A stretch of 64,000 nt of DNA from Parerythrobacter_A sp963838735. Its GTDB lineage: Bacteria > Pseudomonadota > Alphaproteobacteria > Sphingomonadales > Sphingomonadaceae. Every line of letters starts with the position of its first letter. The stretch's first letter is position 1. Under the pieces are notes generated by a model. The model ran no database searches. It was not told where the DNA came from and saw only the letters and a list, made by a program, of their open reading frames with translations. Location of the stretch: contig CAWISG010000001.1 in assembly GCA_963838735.1 (NCBI GenBank), positions 77,244 to 141,243 on the forward strand, in the 5' to 3' direction. The position numbers and the translations under genes are program-made. Below are positions 21,172-30,528 of this stretch, in pieces.

Positions 21172-21960
21172 TCAGGCCTGTGCGTCGGTCTTGCCGCCGC
21201 TGAGGTCGGGGCCTTTGCCCTGCGCCTGCTGCCGGCCGAAGATTGCCCGCATCAGTTCCATCGAGAAAATCTGTGAATAGACAAGTGCCATCATGCCGTT
21301 CTGGTTCCAGGTCCGCAAAACGTCACCGCGCACTTCGCGCAGCTTTTCCTGGTTGATCATCTGGAAACCGCGATAGACGAACGGCTTCTCGGGGTTGTCC
21401 GGCGTCGTGATGCCAACCTCGCCGTCCATCAGCAGATCATGTTTCTTCAGCTCTTCGATGAAGTTCTTCGTGCGCTGGCCCGCCGCTTCGAAATCCTCGC
21501 AGAATTTCAGGACGTTCTGCGTCTGCTCGCTGGCCTTTTCGCCATCGAACAACGCCTCGCCTTCGTCGAATTCACCGACCGATTCCGCCGTGGGGTCGAA
21601 GCAGAGCGACAGCGTATCGGCCTTGTCGTCCAGCTTGGCGAGCATGAAGGGATAGCGGCGGATATAGGCGGGTATGTAGATCGGGTCGTTGACCTTGCCA
21701 TCGTCGTCGACGAAGATGTTCACGCCTTCATTGAGACCCATCAGCGCCAGCGGCAGGGGGTTATCGCCCGACGAGAACACGATGGGAAAATCGCGCTGTG
21801 CCTGCACGAATTCGTCCACCGTAAGCGGGATCGCGTGCTGGCCTTTCAGCCAGTTCGCCGAATCCATCGGCTTGCTCTTGTATTTGGAGTGGTCGCGGCT
21901 GTTGAGCGGCATCAGGTCTTTGTAGAACAGGGGCAGGGTGGACTGCGGCGCGCTGGCCAT
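21172..21960 (-). CDS. SapC family protein
   Basis: 262 aa, without signal peptide. SapC hallmarks: LMPLNSRDHSKYK near the N-terminus, HAIPLTVDEFVQAQRDFPIVF, LALMGLNEGVNIFVDDDG, YIPAYIRRYPFML, and EGEALFDGEKASEQTQNVLKF. The family is named after a Campylobacter surface-layer secretion gene, but its members in alphaproteobacteria have no proven role. The C-terminus is hydrophilic (KGPDLSGGKTDAQA). It converges on the amidohydrolase gene with 5 nt between stops. Confidence 0.9.
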   Translation of the reverse strand: MASAPQSTLPLFYKDLMPLNSRDHSKYKSKPMDSANWLKGQHAIPLTVDEFVQAQRDFPIVFSSGDNPLPLALMGLNEGVNIFVDDDGKVNDPIYIPAYIRRYPFMLAKLDDKADTLSLCFDPTAESVGEFDEGEALFDGEKASEQTQNVLKFCEDFEAAGQRTKNFIEELKKHDLLMDGEVGITTPDNPEKPFVYRGFQMINQEKLREVRGDVLRTWNQNGMMALVYSQIFSMELMRAIFGRQQAQGKGPDLSGGKTDAQA

Positions 21961-22068
21961 CGCGGTATCTCCGAAAATCGAGACAGGGGAAGGGGCGTGG
22001 CGAAATGCGGTACCCGATGTGAAGCGCGCGCTGTAATGCCAGCCCCCGCCACATGCAAGCCGACTGCT

Positions 22069-23520
22069 CTAGCGGTTAGGTTCCGCTACGAGCAGCTTGC
22101 CGGGATTCAGGATTCCCGTCGGATCCAACGCCACTTTGACGCGCCGCATTATGTCAAGCGACACCGGATCGCCGAGCCGCTCCAGCTCGTCCACTTTCAT
22201 CTGGCCGATACCGTGCTCGGCGCTGATAGAACCTTCATACCGCGTGACAATATCGTGGACGAAAGCACTGATCTTCTTACCTTTATCATCCATCCAGCTC
22301 GCCGGTGTGCCGGGCGGGGCAAGGACGTGAAAATGCACATTTCCGTCGCCCAGATGGCCGAATGCTATAGCCCGGTTCCGGCCTAAACTTCCCTCAACTT
22401 CCAGCGCTTCGACTGCGGCTGTGGCCTCCGCTATGAAGTCCGCCATCCGCGCGACCGGGACGCTAATATCGTGCTGCATTGCCGGCCCGATCGCGCGCTC
22501 TGCCGGGGAGATCGAATCGCGCAAAAGCCAGAACGCCTCCGCCTGGCTATCGCTCGCCGCAATGGTCGCATCCGCTATCAGTCCGGCCTCGAACGCCGTC
22601 TCCAGCAAGGCCTGCGCGCGGTCAGGCAACGCGTCCGCCTGGTCCGCGTCGCCTGCCAGCTCGATCAGCGCGTGCCATTTGTGCATCCCTGTCAGCGGTG
22701 CCCGCGCGTCCGGCAAATAGTCGAGCACTGCGTCGAGCGAATGGGCAGGCAATATCTCGAACCCTTCCAGAACATCGCCGACGCTGGCCTGCGCGTGGAG
22801 CAGCAGGCGGCGCGCATCATGGACCGAGCCAAGGCCCGCCCACATCACCGTGCGTGCAGCAATCGCGGGCACGAGCCGCAGCGTTGCCGCCGTGATGATG
22901 CCCAGCGTTCCCTCCGACCCGATCAGCAGCTGCGTCAGATCGAAGCCGCGATTGTCTTTCTTGAGCGGGGTCAGGCGGTTCAGCACGCTGCCGTCGGCCA
23001 GCACCGCTTCGACCCCCAGCACCTGCGCCCGCATCGTGCCGTGGCGCAGCACTTGGGTTCCACCCGCATTGGTTGCGATCAATCCGCCGATAGTCGCCGA
23101 ACCCTTGCCACCCAGCGTCAGCGGGAAGCGCATATCTGCTGCCTCGGCTGCATCGTGTAGCGTCTGCAGGATCACGCCCGCCCCGCACGTGATGCTTGCG
23201 CCATCGCGGTCCACCTCGCCAAGCGTGTCGAACCGTCGCAGCGACAGCAGTAGCGCCGTGCCGCTATCGTCGGGCGTTGCGCCGCCGGACATACCGCTGT
23301 TCCCGCCTTGCGGCACCACCGGCACGCCCTGCGCGCTGCACAGCGTAAGCAAGGCCGACAGCTGCGCCGTATCCGCCGGTGCCGCCAGCGCCAGCGCCGC
23401 CCCGGTATAGCGTCCGCGCCAGTCGGTCAGCCACGGCGCAATCTGCCCGGCATCGCGAATCAACCCGCGCGGTCCGAGGATGGCCTCTGCGGCTTCGAGA
23501 AAGGTGTGAGGTTCACACAT
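22069..23520 (-). CDS. FAD-binding oxidoreductase (GlcD/D-2-hydroxyacid dehydrogenase type)
   Basis: 483 aa. N-terminal PCMH-type FAD domain with VPVVPQGGNSGMSGGATPDDSG and GSATIGGLIATNAGGTQVLRHG; C-terminal FAD-oxidase domain with FGHLGDGNVHFHV and the conserved ending SAEHGIGQMK plus ALDPTGILNPGKL. Relatives oxidise D-lactate, D-2-hydroxyglutarate or glycolate and pass electrons to the respiratory chain or an acceptor protein. ATG 23520 is preferred over GTG 23538 because AAGGCG lies just before it and the domain starts there. Exact substrate not decidable from sequence. Confidence 0.88.
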   Translation of the reverse strand: MCEPHTFLEAAEAILGPRGLIRDAGQIAPWLTDWRGRYTGAALALAAPADTAQLSALLTLCSAQGVPVVPQGGNSGMSGGATPDDSGTALLLSLRRFDTLGEVDRDGASITCGAGVILQTLHDAAEAADMRFPLTLGGKGSATIGGLIATNAGGTQVLRHGTMRAQVLGVEAVLADGSVLNRLTPLKKDNRGFDLTQLLIGSEGTLGIITAATLRLVPAIAARTVMWAGLGSVHDARRLLLHAQASVGDVLEGFEILPAHSLDAVLDYLPDARAPLTGMHKWHALIELAGDADQADALPDRAQALLETAFEAGLIADATIAASDSQAEAFWLLRDSISPAERAIGPAMQHDISVPVARMADFIAEATAAVEALEVEGSLGRNRAIAFGHLGDGNVHFHVLAPPGTPASWMDDKGKKISAFVHDIVTRYEGSISAEHGIGQMKVDELERLGDPVSLDIMRRVKVALDPTGILNPGKLLVAEPNR

Positions 23521-23654
23521 GTACCGCGCCTTATCCACTAGACGCCCGGTCCGTCGAGAGGGGCAGTTAAGCTAGCATTCAATCGTTGCGGCTAGAGCGG
23601 CGTGGACACCTTCATATTCCCGCCGCTATCGGAACGCTCCTCCCCCCTTCGTCC

Positions 23655-24161
23655 ATGCCCAGTTTTGCCAGCCTGTTCCTGCCCCTCGCGCTCGCCCTGC
23701 CTGCCGCTTCCGCGAGCGACACTGCGGAGCGCGCACTTCCCGTATCGACGATGCAGCCGATCGCCGACACGCCGGTAATTGCGCAAGTTCGAGTGCAGCA
23801 GCGGGTCATTATCCGCATCTCTCCGCGCCAGGCCGGCACGGCGGATTTCGTTTCCATGCCCCCCCGGCGCGATCGCCGTCGGCCGGTGGTCGAGCACAAG
23901 ATGGGCAAATGCTTCGCCTTGTCGAGCGTCGCCGGTGTCGCGCCGATGGAGGACAACCGGCTGATGCTGTTCCTCAAGGACCGGCGGATTGTGGCGGCGA
24001 ACCTTGAAAAAGCATGTTCCTCGCGCGATTTCTACTCCGGTTTTTACGTCGAGCCGCGCAAGGACGGGAAGGTCTGCATCAATCGCGACAAGCTGCAATC
24101 GCGTACCGGCGCGAAATGCGAGTTGACCCGCCTGCGACACATGTTGCGCGACGGCACTTGA
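23655..24161 (+). CDS. Exported hypothetical protein
   Basis: 168 aa from ATG 23655. The signal peptide is MPSFASLFLPLALALPAASA, followed by a mature part with the repeated idea VRVQQRVIIRISPR, an RRDRRRPVVEHKMGKCFALSSVAGV segment and a C-terminus with four cysteines in total (KCFAL, ACSSR, VCINR, KCELT). The spacing suggests two disulphides in the periplasm. I do not recognise a named family; it resembles uncharacterised conserved sphingomonad proteins. It stands 163 nt upstream of the DEAD-box helicase gene. Confidence 0.65.
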   Translation: MPSFASLFLPLALALPAASASDTAERALPVSTMQPIADTPVIAQVRVQQRVIIRISPRQAGTADFVSMPPRRDRRRPVVEHKMGKCFALSSVAGVAPMEDNRLMLFLKDRRIVAANLEKACSSRDFYSGFYVEPRKDGKVCINRDKLQSRTGAKCELTRLRHMLRDGT

Positions 24162-24324
24162 CTTTGGCTGTTTTGGAGCCGGTTGCGGGGCGCCGCAGCC
24201 CGCGCCGGATTTCTTGACTTTTCCGCCGTGTGCCAGCAAGGGCAGCGTGCAAGCGTCGCGTTTTGTACGTAAGGCGCGCCACCGGTCCGGTACGGGCCGC
24301 ATCATTCGGACACCCCAAATACCC

Positions 24325-25746
24325 ATGAACTTCGCCGATCTCGGCCTTTCCCCCGACCTGCTCAAAGCCGTTGCGGACGCCGGTTACACCGAACCCACCG
24401 CCATTCAGGCAGAAGCCATTCCACCGGTGCTGATGATGAAGGACATCATTGGCATCGCGCAAACCGGCACCGGCAAGACGGCAGGCTTCGTGCTGCCAAT
24501 GATCGACATCATGGCAAGCGGGCGCCGCCGCGCGCTTATGCCGCGTTCGCTGATTCTGGAACCGACGCGCGAACTGGCGGCGCAAGTGGCCGAGAACTTC
24601 GAGAAATACGGCAAGAACCACGATTTGAAAATGGCGCTGCTTATCGGCGGCGTGCAAATGGGCGATCAGGTCAAGGCGCTGAACGAGGGCGTTGATGTGC
24701 TGATCGCCACACCGGGTCGGCTTATGGACCTGTTCGAGCGAGGCAAGATTCTGCTAAACGGCTGCGAGCTGCTGGTGATCGACGAGGCGGACCGGATGCT
24801 CGACATGGGCTTCATCCCCGATATCGAATTCATCTGCGACAAGCTGCCAGAAACGCGACAGACGATGCTGTTTTCGGCGACCATGCCGCCGCCCATCGAA
24901 AAGCTGGCGAAGACGTTTCTCAACAATCCCAAGCGCATCGAAGTCAGCCGGGCGGCCAGCACGAACAAGGATATTACGGCATTCAAAGTGCCGGTAGCTC
25001 CGCGCAAGAAGCTCGAAACACTGGAATGGCTCCTGCGGAATGACCACGTCGAAACCGCCATCGTGTTTTCCAACCGCAAGACGACCGTGCGCGAACTGAA
25101 CAAGTCGTTGCAGAAAAGCGGGTTCATGAGCGGCGAGATTCACGGCGATATCGACCAGGCGACGCGCAACCAGGAACTGGAACGGTTCAAGACCGGCGAC
25201 ATGAATATCCTGGTCGCCAGCGACGTCGCGGCGCGGGGGCTGGACATCAAGGGCGTCAGCCACGTCTTCAACTACGACACCCCGTGGCACCCGGACGATT
25301 ATGTGCATCGCATCGGACGCACCGGTCGTGCCGGGGCGAAGGGTCGCGCCTTCACCTTCGTTACCGACGCCGATGCGGAAGCCATCGAGAATGTCGAGAA
25401 GCTGACCGGTGGGGTCATCCCCATATTCGGCAAGGATGATGTGCGGGTCGATATCGCGCCGGCCAAGGCGGTTCAGGCAAGCAGCGAAGCGAAACGCGAA
25501 CGTCCGGCGAAGCGTGAGAACGATGCTGAGGACGTGCGGCCCAAACGGGCGCGTGGACGCAAGACACCGGAACGCGTGGAGGAACAGCCCGAACCGAAAC
25601 CCCGGACCAAAGCCGCTGCTCGCAGCAATGCAACGCCGCGAGATGCCAAGCCCGCCCGCAAGGCGCGTCGCGACGGCGAACCGCCGGTGCCAGCCGGAGA
25701 ATGGAACGGCCCGAAACCCGACTTCCTCGGCGTCGGTTTCGATTAA
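24325..25746 (+). CDS. DEAD-box RNA helicase (RhlE/CsdA-like)
   Basis: 473 aa. All helicase motifs are visible: Q motif FADLGLSPDLLKAVADAGYTEPTAIQ (opening), Walker A AQTGTGKT at 45-52, PTREL, TPGR, DEAD at 153-156, SAT, then in domain 2 VFSNRK, ARGLD and HRIGRTGRAG. The last ~100 residues are basic and disordered (KRERPAKREN, RGRKTPERV, KPARKARRD), a likely RNA-binding tail. Such helicases unwind structured mRNA and assist ribosome assembly or cold adaptation. ATG 24325 sits exactly at the Q motif. Upstream is a 163-nt leader. Confidence 0.92.
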   Translation: MNFADLGLSPDLLKAVADAGYTEPTAIQAEAIPPVLMMKDIIGIAQTGTGKTAGFVLPMIDIMASGRRRALMPRSLILEPTRELAAQVAENFEKYGKNHDLKMALLIGGVQMGDQVKALNEGVDVLIATPGRLMDLFERGKILLNGCELLVIDEADRMLDMGFIPDIEFICDKLPETRQTMLFSATMPPPIEKLAKTFLNNPKRIEVSRAASTNKDITAFKVPVAPRKKLETLEWLLRNDHVETAIVFSNRKTTVRELNKSLQKSGFMSGEIHGDIDQATRNQELERFKTGDMNILVASDVAARGLDIKGVSHVFNYDTPWHPDDYVHRIGRTGRAGAKGRAFTFVTDADAEAIENVEKLTGGVIPIFGKDDVRVDIAPAKAVQASSEAKRERPAKRENDAEDVRPKRARGRKTPERVEEQPEPKPRTKAAARSNATPRDAKPARKARRDGEPPVPAGEWNGPKPDFLGVGFD

Positions 25747-25792
25747 CGCACCCGTATCTATTTTTTTAAGCTGTTCGACGAAGGCCAGTCTT

Positions 25793-26581
25793 ATGTTCCG
25801 CACCCTTACACTTACAACCTGCGTCCTGATTGCCAGTGCCATGCCCACCGTGGCAGCGGCGCAGGATGACGCCGGATCACGCACCCGTATTGCCCTTGGT
25901 CCGCAACTGGTGCCGCAATATCCCGGTGCCGATAGCGTCGTAGTACGACCGCTGATCGATATTGCACGAGGCCGCACCGATCAGGACTTCGCGTTCGAAG
26001 CGGTGGACGAAAGTTTCGGGGTCACGTTGCTGCGGGGCGAAGGTTTCAAGGTCGGGCCATCGCTAGGATTTCAGGGCAAGCGGCGTTCGAGCGACGTCGG
26101 CGGTGTGCTGCCGGAAGTCGGTTTCAGCTTCGAAATAGGGGGCTTTGCGCAGTATGACCTCAGCGACAATTTTCGGGTCCGGGGTGAAGTGAGACAGGGC
26201 GTTTCCGGCCATGACGGCCTGATCGCGAATGTATCCGCAGATGTCGTGCTGCGTAGCGGCGACGATACCGTCTTTTCGGCAGGTCCGCGCGTTACCCTAG
26301 CCGACGATACGTATCAGAACGCGTATTTCGGGGTCGCACCCGCCGATGCGTTTGCGTCAGGCTTGCCTGCCTACGATGCTGGCGGCGGCGTGCAGTCGGT
26401 GGGGGGAACGGTCGGCTTAATTCAGCAGTTCACCCCGCACTGGGGCATCTACAGCTATGCTAAATATGACCGCCTCGTCAGCGATGCGGCGAACTCCCCC
26501 GTCGTTGCGGCATTCGGGTCGCGCAACCAGTATTCGGGCGGCGTCGCTCTGACCTACACCTTCGATGGTGGCCTGTTCTAG
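25793..26581 (+). CDS. MipA/OmpV family outer-membrane protein
   Basis: 262 aa. Signal peptide MFRTLTLTTCVLIASAMPTVAAAQ, then alternating beta-strand pattern typical of a small barrel: IALGPQLVPQYPGADSVVVRP, VGPSLGFQGKRRSSD, FRVRGEVRQGVSGHDGLI, VFSAGPRVTLADDTYQNAYFGV, and a C-terminal aromatic residue (TYTFDGGLF) as required by the BAM complex. MipA scaffolds a murein synthase complex in E. coli; that role is not shown for this subfamily. It ends 4 nt from the convergent helicase gene. Confidence 0.86.
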   Translation: MFRTLTLTTCVLIASAMPTVAAAQDDAGSRTRIALGPQLVPQYPGADSVVVRPLIDIARGRTDQDFAFEAVDESFGVTLLRGEGFKVGPSLGFQGKRRSSDVGGVLPEVGFSFEIGGFAQYDLSDNFRVRGEVRQGVSGHDGLIANVSADVVLRSGDDTVFSAGPRVTLADDTYQNAYFGVAPADAFASGLPAYDAGGGVQSVGGTVGLIQQFTPHWGIYSYAKYDRLVSDAANSPVVAAFGSRNQYSGGVALTYTFDGGLF

Positions 26582-26585
26582 CGCG

Positions 26586-28898
26586 TCACGCTGCTTTCAC
26601 GAAGCTGTCGATCACGCGCTTTACACCGGCGGTTTCGAATTCGATTTCCAGCTTGTTGCCTTCGTGGTCCATCACGAAGCCATAGCCAAACTTGTCATGA
26701 AATACCCGCTGTCCCACCGCGATATCCGGGCGCGGGGTAGCAGCGAAACTGGCGGCGCTCCGGCGCGATTCGGAAATCTTCGCCTGCTTGGTTTCGTAGC
26801 CTGTCGCCAGCGCCCGCTGCCATCCGGGACCACGCGCTTTGGAATGGTCGGGCCGTTCAGTGCTGACATGCGCAAACGGATCGTCGTTTTCGCTCCAGTT
26901 CGCGCGCCAGAGGGAGGCACCGCCGCTCATCGTGGTTTCGCTCGCGATATGCTCGTCGGGCAATTCTTCGATGAAACGGCTGGGGATGGAGCTGGTCCAT
27001 TGCCCGTAAATGCGCCGGTTCGCCGCGTGTAGAATGGTGCAATGGCGTTTGGCTCGCGTAATGGCGACATAGGCGAGACGGCGTTCCTCTTCCAGAGAAG
27101 CCAAACCGCCTTCGTCCAGCGCCCGCTGGCTGGGAAATACGCCTTCTTCCCAACCGGGCAGGAAGACATTGTCAAATTCCAGCCCCTTCGCCGCATGCAT
27201 TGTCATGATGGTCACCGTCTCGGCATTATCGCCACGGTCATTGTCCATCACCAGGCTAACGTGCTCCAAAAAGTCACCCAGCGTGTCGTATTCCTCCATT
27301 GCGCGGGCCAGTTCGGACAGGTTCTCGATGCGGCCCTTGGCTTCCGGCGTTCGCTCCGCTTCCAACATGACGTCGTAGCCGCTTTCGTCCATCACCTGTC
27401 GTAGCAATTCGGCCGGCGACAGGCCGTCCGCGATCTCGCGCCAATGCAGGAACTTGCGCATCAAATCGCCGATGGTATTGGCGGCTCGCTTAGGCAACTC
27501 GTCGCTATCGGCAAGGTCGAGCGAGGCGGCAGCCAGCGGCATTTGCGTGCGGCGCGCGTGTTGGTGCATCTTCTCCAGCGTCTTGGCGCCCAGACCACGC
27601 TTTGGCTGGTTGTAGATGCGCTCGAACGCCAGATCGTCCTGCGGTTGTGCCACCACGCGCAAATAAGCCAGCGCGTCGCGAATTTCTGCGCGTTCGTAGA
27701 ACCGGAAACCGCCGATGATCTTGTAAGCGAGGCCGATCTGGATGAAGCGGTCTTCGAACTCGCGCGTCTGGTATTGCGCACGCACGAGGATGGCGACTTC
27801 GTCGAGCGAAGCGCCTTCGCGTTCTATCCGCTCGATTTCCTCGCCGACGCGGCGCGCTTCTTCGGGTCCGTCCCAGATGCCGATCACGCGCACCGGATCG
27901 CCGCCATTGTGTTGCGTCCACAAGGTTTTGCCCAGCCGTTCGCTGTTTGCCCCAATCAGGCCCGATGCCGCACCCAGAATGTGCGGTGTGGACCGATAGT
28001 TTTGCTCCAGCTTGACAACTTTCGCGCCGGGGAAATCCTTCTCGAACTTCAGAATATTGGCCACTTCCGCGCCGCGCCACGAATAGATCGACTGGTCATC
28101 GTCGCCCACCACGCAGATGTTCTTGTGCTCCTGCGCCAGCAGCCGCAGCCACAGATACTGGACCTGATTGGTGTCCTGATATTCGTCCACGAGAATATAT
28201 TTGAACCGCTTGCGATATTGCGCCAGCACCTCCGGCTCGTTGCGCAGGATGTTCAGCATGTGCAGCAGCAAGTCGCCGAAATCGCAGGCGTTCAGCGTCT
28301 TAAGCCGTTCCTGATAAGCGCGATACAGTTGCTGGCCCTTGCCGTTGGCATAGGCTTCATTTTCGGCGGCATCGAGATCCGGCGGGTTCAGGCCGCGGTT
28401 CTTCCAGCGATCGATCAGTCCGGCAAGCTGCCGTGCGGGCCAACGTTTGTCGTCGATCTCGGCATCGGCGATCAGCGTCTTGAGCAGGCGCAGCTGGTCG
28501 TCAGTGTCGATGATGGTGTAATTGGATTGCAGGCCGACCAGTTCGGCATGGCGACGCAGCATGCGTGCGCCGATGGAATGGAACGTGCCGAGCCACGGCA
28601 TCCCCTCAACCGCATCGCCGATATGCCCGCCGACCCGCTCGCGCATTTCGCGCGCGGCCTTGTTGGTGAAGGTGACGCACAGGATCTCGCTGGGCCATGC
28701 GCGGCGGGTAGCGACAAGATGGGCAAGACGTGCGGTCAACGCTGCGGTCTTGCCTGTGCCCGCGCCTGCCAGCATCAGTACCGGCCCCTCGGTTGTCAGC
28801 ACAGCCTCGCGCTGCGGTTCGTTCAGACGCGCGGCATAGGCGGGCACGTCGCTTTCGCTGCGCACAGCGGGAAGGGTTTCAGGGTTGGACATGGGCAT
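26586..28898 (-). CDS. uvrD: ATP-dependent DNA helicase UvrD/PcrA
   Basis: 770 aa. Superfamily 1A motifs: Q-motif region LNEPQREAV, Walker A AGAGTGKT at 44-51, Ia TFTNKAAREM, II VDEYQDTN, III GDDDQSIYSWRGA, IV LEQNYRST, V TMHAAKGLEFDNVFL, VI EEERRLAYVAITRAK. The C-terminal FHDKFGYGFVMDHEGNKLEIEF is the Tudor-like domain of PcrA/UvrD that contacts RNA polymerase. It removes UvrC-incised oligomers, participates in mismatch repair and resolves replication blocks. Two near ATGs (28898, 28892) differ by two residues. Confidence 0.95.
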   Translation of the reverse strand: MPMSNPETLPAVRSESDVPAYAARLNEPQREAVLTTEGPVLMLAGAGTGKTAALTARLAHLVATRRAWPSEILCVTFTNKAAREMRERVGGHIGDAVEGMPWLGTFHSIGARMLRRHAELVGLQSNYTIIDTDDQLRLLKTLIADAEIDDKRWPARQLAGLIDRWKNRGLNPPDLDAAENEAYANGKGQQLYRAYQERLKTLNACDFGDLLLHMLNILRNEPEVLAQYRKRFKYILVDEYQDTNQVQYLWLRLLAQEHKNICVVGDDDQSIYSWRGAEVANILKFEKDFPGAKVVKLEQNYRSTPHILGAASGLIGANSERLGKTLWTQHNGGDPVRVIGIWDGPEEARRVGEEIERIEREGASLDEVAILVRAQYQTREFEDRFIQIGLAYKIIGGFRFYERAEIRDALAYLRVVAQPQDDLAFERIYNQPKRGLGAKTLEKMHQHARRTQMPLAAASLDLADSDELPKRAANTIGDLMRKFLHWREIADGLSPAELLRQVMDESGYDVMLEAERTPEAKGRIENLSELARAMEEYDTLGDFLEHVSLVMDNDRGDNAETVTIMTMHAAKGLEFDNVFLPGWEEGVFPSQRALDEGGLASLEEERRLAYVAITRAKRHCTILHAANRRIYGQWTSSIPSRFIEELPDEHIASETTMSGGASLWRANWSENDDPFAHVSTERPDHSKARGPGWQRALATGYETKQAKISESRRSAASFAATPRPDIAVGQRVFHDKFGYGFVMDHEGNKLEIEFETAGVKRVIDSFVKAA

Positions 28899-28948
28899 GT
28901 GAACAGCTAGGGAACAGGCGGGTGTCTGGCAAGACGGAGGGAGTAGCG

Positions 28949-29365
28949 ATGCCTGACCTTACTGGCGAACTTACCGGCGGCTGCCATTGCGGCGCGCTCC
29001 GATACGAGATCACCGGCGATGTGCTGAACCATTCGCTGTGCCATTGCGTCGATTGCCGCCGCTCCAGCGGCGCGCCGATGGTCGGCTGGGCGATGCTGCC
29101 AGACAGCGCGCTGACCGTGACCGGCGAGCCGACGATCTATGCCAGCAGCGAGCATGCACGGCGTTATTTCTGCATCCAGTGCGGCACGGGCCTGTTCTAT
29201 TCCAACGAGTTGTTGATCCCCGGCATGGTGGATGTGCAGACGGCCACGCTGGACGAACCGCAAGACTTGCCTGCCGAAGCGCATATCCAGGTGGCGGAAC
29301 GGATCGGCTGGATGGCGAATGCGCATCGCCTGCCGATGTTCGACAGGTATCCGCCAGCCGATTGA
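28949..29365 (+). CDS. GFA family zinc protein (CENP-V/glutathione-dependent formaldehyde-activating domain)
   Basis: 138 aa. Cysteine motifs of the GFA fold: GGCHCGALRYE (C12, C14), HSLCHCVDCRRSSGAP, and FCIQCGTGLFY. These bind two zinc ions. Family members include Gfa, but most are uncharacterised, and no formaldehyde-oxidation gene is nearby, so formaldehyde activation should not be assumed. GGAGGGA precedes ATG 28949. It is divergent from uvrD with 50 nt between. Confidence 0.88.
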   Translation: MPDLTGELTGGCHCGALRYEITGDVLNHSLCHCVDCRRSSGAPMVGWAMLPDSALTVTGEPTIYASSEHARRYFCIQCGTGLFYSNELLIPGMVDVQTATLDEPQDLPAEAHIQVAERIGWMANAHRLPMFDRYPPAD

Positions 29366-29557
29366 CGTTACGGTATCGCGGCGTTTCGGCCGATTTACGG
29401 CACAGGAACCGACCGCCTGAGTGTGGGCGTCGGTGAAACTCTGCGGACATTTGCCAATCCGGATCGACTTCGCCAGACGAGACTCACCGTGCGTCAGATG
29501 CGGGTCGAACAACCTATGTCACGTGCGTTGCGCAGGGAACCAGAAAAGGAAAATCCC

Positions 29558-29965
29558 ATGCGCTTCAATTCTGTCCTTAAGACGTCTGGCGTCGCGTTGT
29601 TGGCCATGCCGATCGCAGCCTCGGCTCAACCGGTAGCGAACGCTCCGCCGCCCGCGCCGGATGCGATGCCGCCGCAAGTCGAGGAGCCGATGGAAGACCA
29701 GGCTCAGACCACCGATCCGGTCCTGTCGCCCGAAGCCGATGCCTACGCGATTGCGCTGCCGCCCAAGCGCCGCGCGCTATTCATGCGGCTGACCGCGCAG
29801 GACCGCGCGCGCCTGATTGCCATGACCGAAGCCGAACAGGCGGAAGCGTGGCAGACTATCGAGGCAATGGTAGCCGACGAAACGATACGCCCCGATAATC
29901 CCGCCCCAAAGCCTGCACCGCAGAGTGATAGCGAGCCGGAAGAGCAGACGGGCGACCCCGACTAG
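29558..29965 (+). CDS. Exported hypothetical protein, proline-rich and acidic
   Basis: 135 aa. Signal peptide MRFNSVLKTSGVALLAMPIAASAQ, then a proline-rich linker (ANAPPPAPDAMPPQVEEP), a helical core (PPKRRALFMRLTAQDRARLIAMTEAEQAEAWQTIEAM) and an acidic disordered tail ending EEQTGDPD. AAAAGGA lies a few bases before ATG 29558. No named family; the core LTAQDRARLIAMTEAEQAEAW reads like a small periplasmic helical domain. Its stop overlaps the convergent rsmD stop by 4 nt. Confidence 0.65.
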   Translation: MRFNSVLKTSGVALLAMPIAASAQPVANAPPPAPDAMPPQVEEPMEDQAQTTDPVLSPEADAYAIALPPKRRALFMRLTAQDRARLIAMTEAEQAEAWQTIEAMVADETIRPDNPAPKPAPQSDSEPEEQTGDPD

Positions 29966-30528
29966 TCCGTCACTTCCATAACCAGGTCGGCAGGGCGATA
30001 CAGCGTCAGCTTCGCCTTGCCGACATTGCGTGTCGCATCGATGTCGAGACCTTTCACTGCCGCCACCTCGCCGCGTGATGTTTCCAGCGCGATCCAGCAG
30101 GCCAGCCCGATCCAGCCCAACCGCTGCAATCGCTCCAGCGCGACGACACCCGCACCGGTTTGATAAGGCGGGTCCAACAGGATGAGGTCAAACTGTGTTT
30201 TTGCCGGTCCCAACTCAAGCACCGAACCGGCGCGCACCTCGCACCGCCGGCGTGCATCGAGCGTGGCTATGTTGGCGCGAATGGCGTCGAGCGCAGCGCC
30301 GTCACGCTCGACGAACACGCAATGCGCCGCACCGCGCGAAAGCGCCTCCAATCCCAGCGCACCGGATCCGGCAAACAGGTCCAGCACGGTCAGTTCGGCA
30401 AAGCCGCCCAAGCGGCTGGCCAGCATCGAAAACAGCGTTTCGCGCGTGCGGTCGCCGGTTGGTCGGGTGACTTCGCCCTTTGGCGTGGCCAGCTTGCGCC
30501 CCCGCCAATCGCCCGCGATAATTCTCAT
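29962..30528 (-). CDS. rsmD: 16S rRNA (guanine(966)-N(2))-methyltransferase RsmD
   Basis: 188 aa, normal length. N-terminal MRIIAGDWRGRKLATPKG and RPTGDRTRETLFSML are diagnostic. SAM-binding motif I is LDLFAGSGALGLEALSRGA, and the catalytic motif for N2-guanine methylation is LDPPY. It methylates G966 of 16S rRNA in the 30S subunit. Its ATG overlaps the TGA of the upstream pseudouridine synthase gene (ATGA), so both rRNA-modification genes are probably one transcript. Confidence 0.95.
   Translation of the reverse strand: MRIIAGDWRGRKLATPKGEVTRPTGDRTRETLFSMLASRLGGFAELTVLDLFAGSGALGLEALSRGAAHCVFVERDGAALDAIRANIATLDARRRCEVRAGSVLELGPAKTQFDLILLDPPYQTGAGVVALERLQRLGWIGLACWIALETSRGEVAAVKGLDIDATRNVGKAKLTLYRPADLVMEVTD

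Noticed and set aside
27444..28910. A 488-residue plus-strand frame
   Set aside because: Antisense of uvrD.
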